Assembly (NCBI GenBank): GCA_029880775.1
Contig: JAOUNV010000054.1
Location: 1-8,385 of the forward strand
DNA length: 8,385 nt
From: Nitrospinota bacterium
GTDB lineage: Bacteria > Nitrospinota_A > UBA7883
Direction of reading: 5' to 3'
Position 1 is the stretch's first letter, and the number at the start of each line of letters is the position of its first letter. A program made the position numbers and the translations under genes. Below are positions 5,478 to 8,385 of the stretch, one piece after another. The notes beneath the pieces are model-generated. The model did no database searches. It was not told the DNA's origin and saw nothing but the letters and a program-made list of their open reading frames with translations.

Positions 5478-6739
5478 ACTGGCAGCTCCATCAGTTCCTC
5501 GTCGGTGATTTCTTTTGTTATGGTAAGGTTCGGCTTGATGGGCAGTATAGACAGATCACGGTGACGCTGTTCCTTGCCGGCGCCGGTGATGTTGAGCATA
5601 ATGATGTCTCCTCTTCCGACCTTTTTTTCCTTCACCGCCTTTATCAGGGCGGCGGTGGCCACAGCCGCCGGGGGGTTCACATCGCGCCCCTCGGTTCTTT
5701 TGAACACATCCCCCGCCTCGTACAGCTCGTCGTTGGATATACCGTACATTAACCCGCCCGTGGAGCGGAGTCCATCGTACACACCGCCGCTGATTCCGTA
5801 AGCCGGATATTTATTGGTGAGCACCGGCGCGGCCACCAGGTCCAGGATGTTCTCCACCTGAGGCACATCCACCTCCTGTTTGATGAAGTTTCGCCCTGCG
5901 GCCCAGGCGCTGGCCATGGGGGTCATAGGCTTGTTTTGGGCCAGGTGGAGCTTGGTCATGTATGTTCCGTAGGAGCCGTCCGCGATGAACAACATGTTGG
6001 TGTGCCACGCGGCGATGGCGCCGGTGCCGCTGCCTACACCCTGGAAATAGTGGTCCGGAATCCTGCCGATGGTGGCCACCGCATCCATGTAACTGATCCC
6101 CAAGCCTGCGCGGCGGGCGAAGTTTTTCGCGCCCCCCTCATATGTCCACCCCTTCAGCGCGGCCAGGCGGCGGGAGACATTTAGGGCGTCGGAGTAGTCG
6201 CCTCCGGTCAGCATTACGATCTTGGAGTTTGAGAAGAGCATGTTCGGGGCCTGGACCGCTTTCATGCATTTTTCCGGGACCACGCACACCACCGGGTACT
6301 TAAGGAATTCGGCTATATAAGAAAACGCCACAGCAGTGTTTCCAGCGGAGGCGAGCACAAGCTTTTCCACGTTGTGCTCTTTGGCGTATTGGATCACCAC
6401 CACTGCGTGCAGCTCTTTGAAAGTGCAGGTTTTGTAGTAAGCTCCAAAATCTGGATAGTAACCGTTGAAGCTGATCCATAGGTTATACAGCCCCAATTCG
6501 GCGGCCAGACCCTGGCTTTTATAAGTGACCGGGCCAAAGGAGTATTCGTTATGGCTGTTGACAGGTAGCCAGTTGATATATTTCCAGAGGCCGGGAAGGT
6601 CGTTTCTGATCTCCAGCCTCTCCTGGTGATAAACAGCTTTGAGCAGGGAGTTTTCGTGGCATCCGGTTTGGAAATCAAAAGGGCTTTTGAGCCTGACCTC
6701 CTGGCCGTTAGCGCAACATATTAGCTTATATTTATCCAT
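5474..6739 (-). CDS. Cysteate synthase (PLP-dependent threonine synthase paralogue)
   Basis: The likely reaction is O-phospho-L-serine plus sulfite to L-cysteate and phosphate, the first committed step of the coenzyme M route described in Methanosarcinales. The 421-residue protein has a fold-type II PLP architecture. The Schiff-base lysine should be K108 in KTCTFKELHA, SAGNTAVAF (131-139) supplies the substrate/PLP-contacting asparagine, GSGTG (237-241) is the PLP-phosphate loop, and ISGGVYDGL near 316-324 and LNITGAGKE near 382-390 complete the C-terminal part. Regions such as GPVTYKSQGLA, NGYYP, EGGAKNFARR, IPDHYFQGVGSGTG and LTNKYPAYGISGGVYD match my memory of methanogen cysteate synthase better than ordinary threonine synthase. 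The N-terminus has an adjacent C8-C9 pair where I recall a CxxC element in the Methanosarcina enzyme. The start at 6739 has almost no Shine-Dalgarno (TAATAAGCA precedes it). Threonine synthase-like activity is the main alternative. Confidence 0.83.
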   Translation of the reverse strand: MDKYKLICCANGQEVRLKSPFDFQTGCHENSLLKAVYHQERLEIRNDLPGLWKYINWLPVNSHNEYSFGPVTYKSQGLAAELGLYNLWISFNGYYPDFGAYYKTCTFKELHAVVVIQYAKEHNVEKLVLASAGNTAVAFSYIAEFLKYPVVCVVPEKCMKAVQAPNMLFSNSKIVMLTGGDYSDALNVSRRLAALKGWTYEGGAKNFARRAGLGISYMDAVATIGRIPDHYFQGVGSGTGAIAAWHTNMLFIADGSYGTYMTKLHLAQNKPMTPMASAWAAGRNFIKQEVDVPQVENILDLVAAPVLTNKYPAYGISGGVYDGLRSTGGLMYGISNDELYEAGDVFKRTEGRDVNPPAAVATAALIKAVKEKKVGRGDIIMLNITGAGKEQRHRDLSILPIKPNLTITKEITDEELMELPV

Positions 6740-6786
6740 TGCTTATTAGCGTAATTAAATGAATCGCATACGCCATCGTGTTCCAT

Positions 6787-6798
6787 TTCCAGGTGGAA
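6787..6798. promoter_or_regulatory. Inverted repeat TTCCA-GG-TGGAA upstream of the sulfonate operon
   Basis: A perfect 5-base inverted repeat with a 2-base centre lies 48 bases upstream of the cysteate synthase start, with an extra TTCCA half-site at 6781-6785. Its size and position would suit an operator for a dimeric regulator of the divergent genes. Repeats this short are common by chance, and no regulator gene is in the window. Confidence 0.25.
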
Positions 6799-6857
6799 GC
6801 GGCGTTTGACGGCCATATCTTCTTGCTTAATGAGAAAAAGGCGCGAAGTAATCTCGT

Positions 6858-6881
6858 GCTCCATCAGGCAAGCCTGGGAGC
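6858..6881. repeat. Two-step GC-rich inverted repeat in the divergent intergenic region
   Basis: The arms read GCTCC, a 2-base AT bulge, CAGGC, centre AA, GCCTG and GGAGC, so ten base pairs are symmetric apart from the bulge. In RNA the innermost pair would open to leave a CAAG tetraloop on a nine-pair bulged stem. It lies 113 bases before the der start and 119 bases before the cysteate synthase start. A T-rich stretch (TGTCTTTATTTTAT) follows at about 6893, too far for a standard terminator. An operator or a 5' untranslated-region hairpin is possible. Confidence 0.35.
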
Positions 6882-6922
6882 GTCCATCAATCTGTCTTTA
6901 TTTTATCGGTAATCTGGTGAAT

Positions 6923-6953
6923 TTGTAAATGAATGCTCCTTCGGGTGTAAAAT
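6923..6953 (+). promoter_or_regulatory. Possible sigma-70-type promoter for der
   Basis: TAAAAT at 6948-6953 matches the -10 consensus at five of six positions and is preceded by TG. TTGTAA at 6923-6928 is a weak -35 with a long 19-base spacer. Transcription would begin near 6960, giving a leader of roughly 34 bases to the ATG at 6994. This is by-eye matching only. Confidence 0.3.
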
Positions 6954-6993
6954 GTGGAAAAATGTACGATACAGAAAATTAACGGAAATATAT

Positions 6994-8361
6994 ATGTTTT
7001 ACATTGCCATCGTGGGCAGGCCTAATGTGGGCAAATCCACATTGTTCAACAAAATCGTAGGAGGCCGACCGGCCATCGTGGATGACACGCCTGGAGTTAC
7101 CCGCGACAGAAACATTGCCTTTGCCAACAGGGAGGGGAGAAAGTTTGGAGTGATCGACACCGGAGGGTTCGAGCCGGAGAACCATAACGATATAATCAGC
7201 CAGACCAGGGAACAGGCTATGGTGGCCATGGAGGAGGCGGACGAGATATTTTTCGTGGTGGACGGGCGCGAGGGGCTTGCCGGCGCGGATGAGGATCTGG
7301 GCCGGAATCTGCGCAAGGCGGGTAAGCGGGTGTGGCTGGTGGTGAACAAGGTGGACAATCCCCTGGCCCCCGGAGAAGTGGACCAGTATCACCGGCTGGG
7401 ATTTAGCAACGTGCGTCCCGTCAGCGCGGAACATTCGTTGGGTGTGGCAAGCCTGCTGGAGGAGGTGGTGTCCGGATATCCGGCGGACAAGGTGGAGGAG
7501 GAGACCGAGACACCCGTGACACGGATAGCGGTGGTGGGCAAGCCGAATGTGGGCAAGTCGTCACTGATCAACCGCATAGTGGGCAAGGGTAGGATGATAG
7601 TCAGCCAAACCGCCGGAACCACTCGCGACGCTGTGGATAGCGATGTGATCCTGGCCGATGGCCGCCGATATGTCTTGATTGACACCGCAGGGATTCGACG
7701 CAAGTCCAAAGTGTCCCAGAAGCTGGAGAAGTACTCTGTGATAATGGCGATGAAAGCTGTGGAACGGGCGGACGTGGCGCTGCTGCTGGCCGACGCGGAG
7801 GAGGGGGTGACCACCCAGGAGGCGAAGATCGCCGGGCTGGTGGAGGACGCCGGAAAGGGGCTGATCCTGGTGGTGAACAAGTGGGACCTGGTCAAAAAGG
7901 AGACGAATAGCTCCAAGATATTCGAGGAGGAGGCGAGGCAAAAGCTCAAGTTCGCACGTCACGCGCCCATGGTTTTCATATCGTCGCTGACTGGGCAGAG
8001 GGTGGAGAAGGTATGGGATCTGGCGGACGAGGTGCGGGGGCAACTTGTCAAAAGGATAGGTTCCGGAGCGCTCAACTCCATGGTGCGCCGGATAATGGAC
8101 AAAAACCCCCCGCCGACCGTCAAGGGGCGAAAAATAAAAGTGTATTATGTCACGCAGGTCTCCACAGCTCCACCAACCATTGTCATCATGAGCAATGTGC
8201 CGGAGGCTATTCACTTCTCCTATCGGCGACATCTGGAAAACAGGATCCGTGAGGAAGCAGGGTTTGACAAAACACCACTGCGTTTCATATTCCGCCGTCC
8301 TTCCGGCCGCAGAATGGGGGAGCCTGACACCAAACACGGCCATGGGAAACGGACCAAGTAA
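6994..8361 (+). CDS. der: Ribosome biogenesis GTPase Der (EngA), tandem GTPase domains
   Basis: Der is an essential bacterial GTPase needed for maturation of the 50S ribosomal subunit. From the ATG at 6994 it is 455 residues, normal for the family. GTPase domain 1 has G1 GRPNVGKST at 8-16, the switch region DDTPGVTRDR at 30-39, G3 DTGG at 55-58 and G4 NKVD at 118-121. Domain 2 has GKPNVGKSS at 182-190, TAGTTRDAVD at 206-215, DTAG at 230-233 and NKWD at 295-298. The C-terminal KH-like domain contains KIKVYYVTQVSTAPPTIV and the RRHLENRIREE segment, with a basic tail. I prefer 6994 over the in-frame ATG at 6952 because homologues begin right at the first strand (YIAIVGRPN), GGAA lies six bases upstream, and the earlier ATG falls in a possible -10 box. 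All nucleotide-binding motifs are intact. Confidence 0.97.
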   Translation: MFYIAIVGRPNVGKSTLFNKIVGGRPAIVDDTPGVTRDRNIAFANREGRKFGVIDTGGFEPENHNDIISQTREQAMVAMEEADEIFFVVDGREGLAGADEDLGRNLRKAGKRVWLVVNKVDNPLAPGEVDQYHRLGFSNVRPVSAEHSLGVASLLEEVVSGYPADKVEEETETPVTRIAVVGKPNVGKSSLINRIVGKGRMIVSQTAGTTRDAVDSDVILADGRRYVLIDTAGIRRKSKVSQKLEKYSVIMAMKAVERADVALLLADAEEGVTTQEAKIAGLVEDAGKGLILVVNKWDLVKKETNSSKIFEEEARQKLKFARHAPMVFISSLTGQRVEKVWDLADEVRGQLVKRIGSGALNSMVRRIMDKNPPPTVKGRKIKVYYVTQVSTAPPTIVIMSNVPEAIHFSYRRHLENRIREEAGFDKTPLRFIFRRPSGRRMGEPDTKHGHGKRTK

Positions 8362-8385
8362 TGGCTTCAGGTCCGGAAGGAAGAG
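8361..8385 (+). CDS. Possible start of next gene, overlapping the der stop (partial)
   Basis: The last base of the der stop TAA is the first base of an ATG (TAATG), a common translational coupling arrangement. Eight codons (MASGPEGR) are open to the window edge. Too little is visible to identify the product. Confidence 0.3.

Noticed and set aside
6952..6993. 14-residue N-terminal extension of Der
   Set aside because: Der proteins start just before the first P-loop strand, the ATG at 6952 lacks a Shine-Dalgarno and sits in a possible -10 element.
7561..8343. Long minus-strand open frame opposite der (260 codons)
   Set aside because: It is a frame shadow of der: its peptide has no recognisable family features and every Der motif is intact on the plus strand.
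1..8385. CRISPR arrays, insertion sequences, tRNA or rRNA genes
   Set aside because: No regularly spaced repeats, transposase frames, long terminal inverted repeats, cloverleaf-like sequences or rRNA signatures were seen on either strand.

Overview
The window is about 8.4 kb of compact, fairly GC-rich bacterial chromosome with short intergenic gaps, ATGA and TAATG gene overlaps, and housekeeping genes at both ends. PurE and the double-GTPase ribosome factor Der mark it as bacterial: Der has no archaeal counterpart. No rRNA or unambiguous phylum marker is present, so I do not name a lineage; the style would suit a deltaproteobacterium-like or Nitrospinota-like genome, but that is a guess.

Layout. 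(1) Plus strand, 2-1644: the C-terminal four fifths of a GlcD-type FAD-linked oxidase, then purE 14 bases later. (2) 1645-2026: an AT-rich island with one notable object, a 37-codon reading frame (1896-2009) behind a near-perfect Shine-Dalgarno. That Shine-Dalgarno can be folded into an upstream A/U-rich hairpin. (3) Minus strand, 6739 down to 2027: five genes in one direction, in transcription order a cysteate synthase (threonine synthase paralogue), a fused sulfopyruvate decarboxylase (ComD+ComE), a TerB plus J-domain co-chaperone, a periplasmic-binding-protein-like protein of the NMT1/SsuA/TauA type with no signal peptide, and a single-domain response regulator. (4) 6740-6993: a divergent intergenic region with two close inverted repeats and a possible promoter. 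(5) Plus strand, 6994-8361: der, with the first codons of a possible overlapping gene at the right edge.

The central observation is the translationally coupled cysteate synthase/ComDE pair. In Methanosarcinales these enzymes make coenzyme M precursors: O-phosphoserine plus sulfite gives cysteate, an aminotransferase gives sulfopyruvate, and ComDE gives sulfoacetaldehyde. In a bacterial setting the pair points to de novo sulfonate synthesis, ending in coenzyme M, taurine, isethionate or another sulfonate. The aminotransferase and the step after sulfoacetaldehyde are not in the window. The downstream binding-protein-like gene belongs to a fold family that includes sulfonate and taurine binders. 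Because it appears cytoplasmic, it could be an intracellular sulfonate-binding or enzymatic component rather than a transporter part. That link is inference from gene order.
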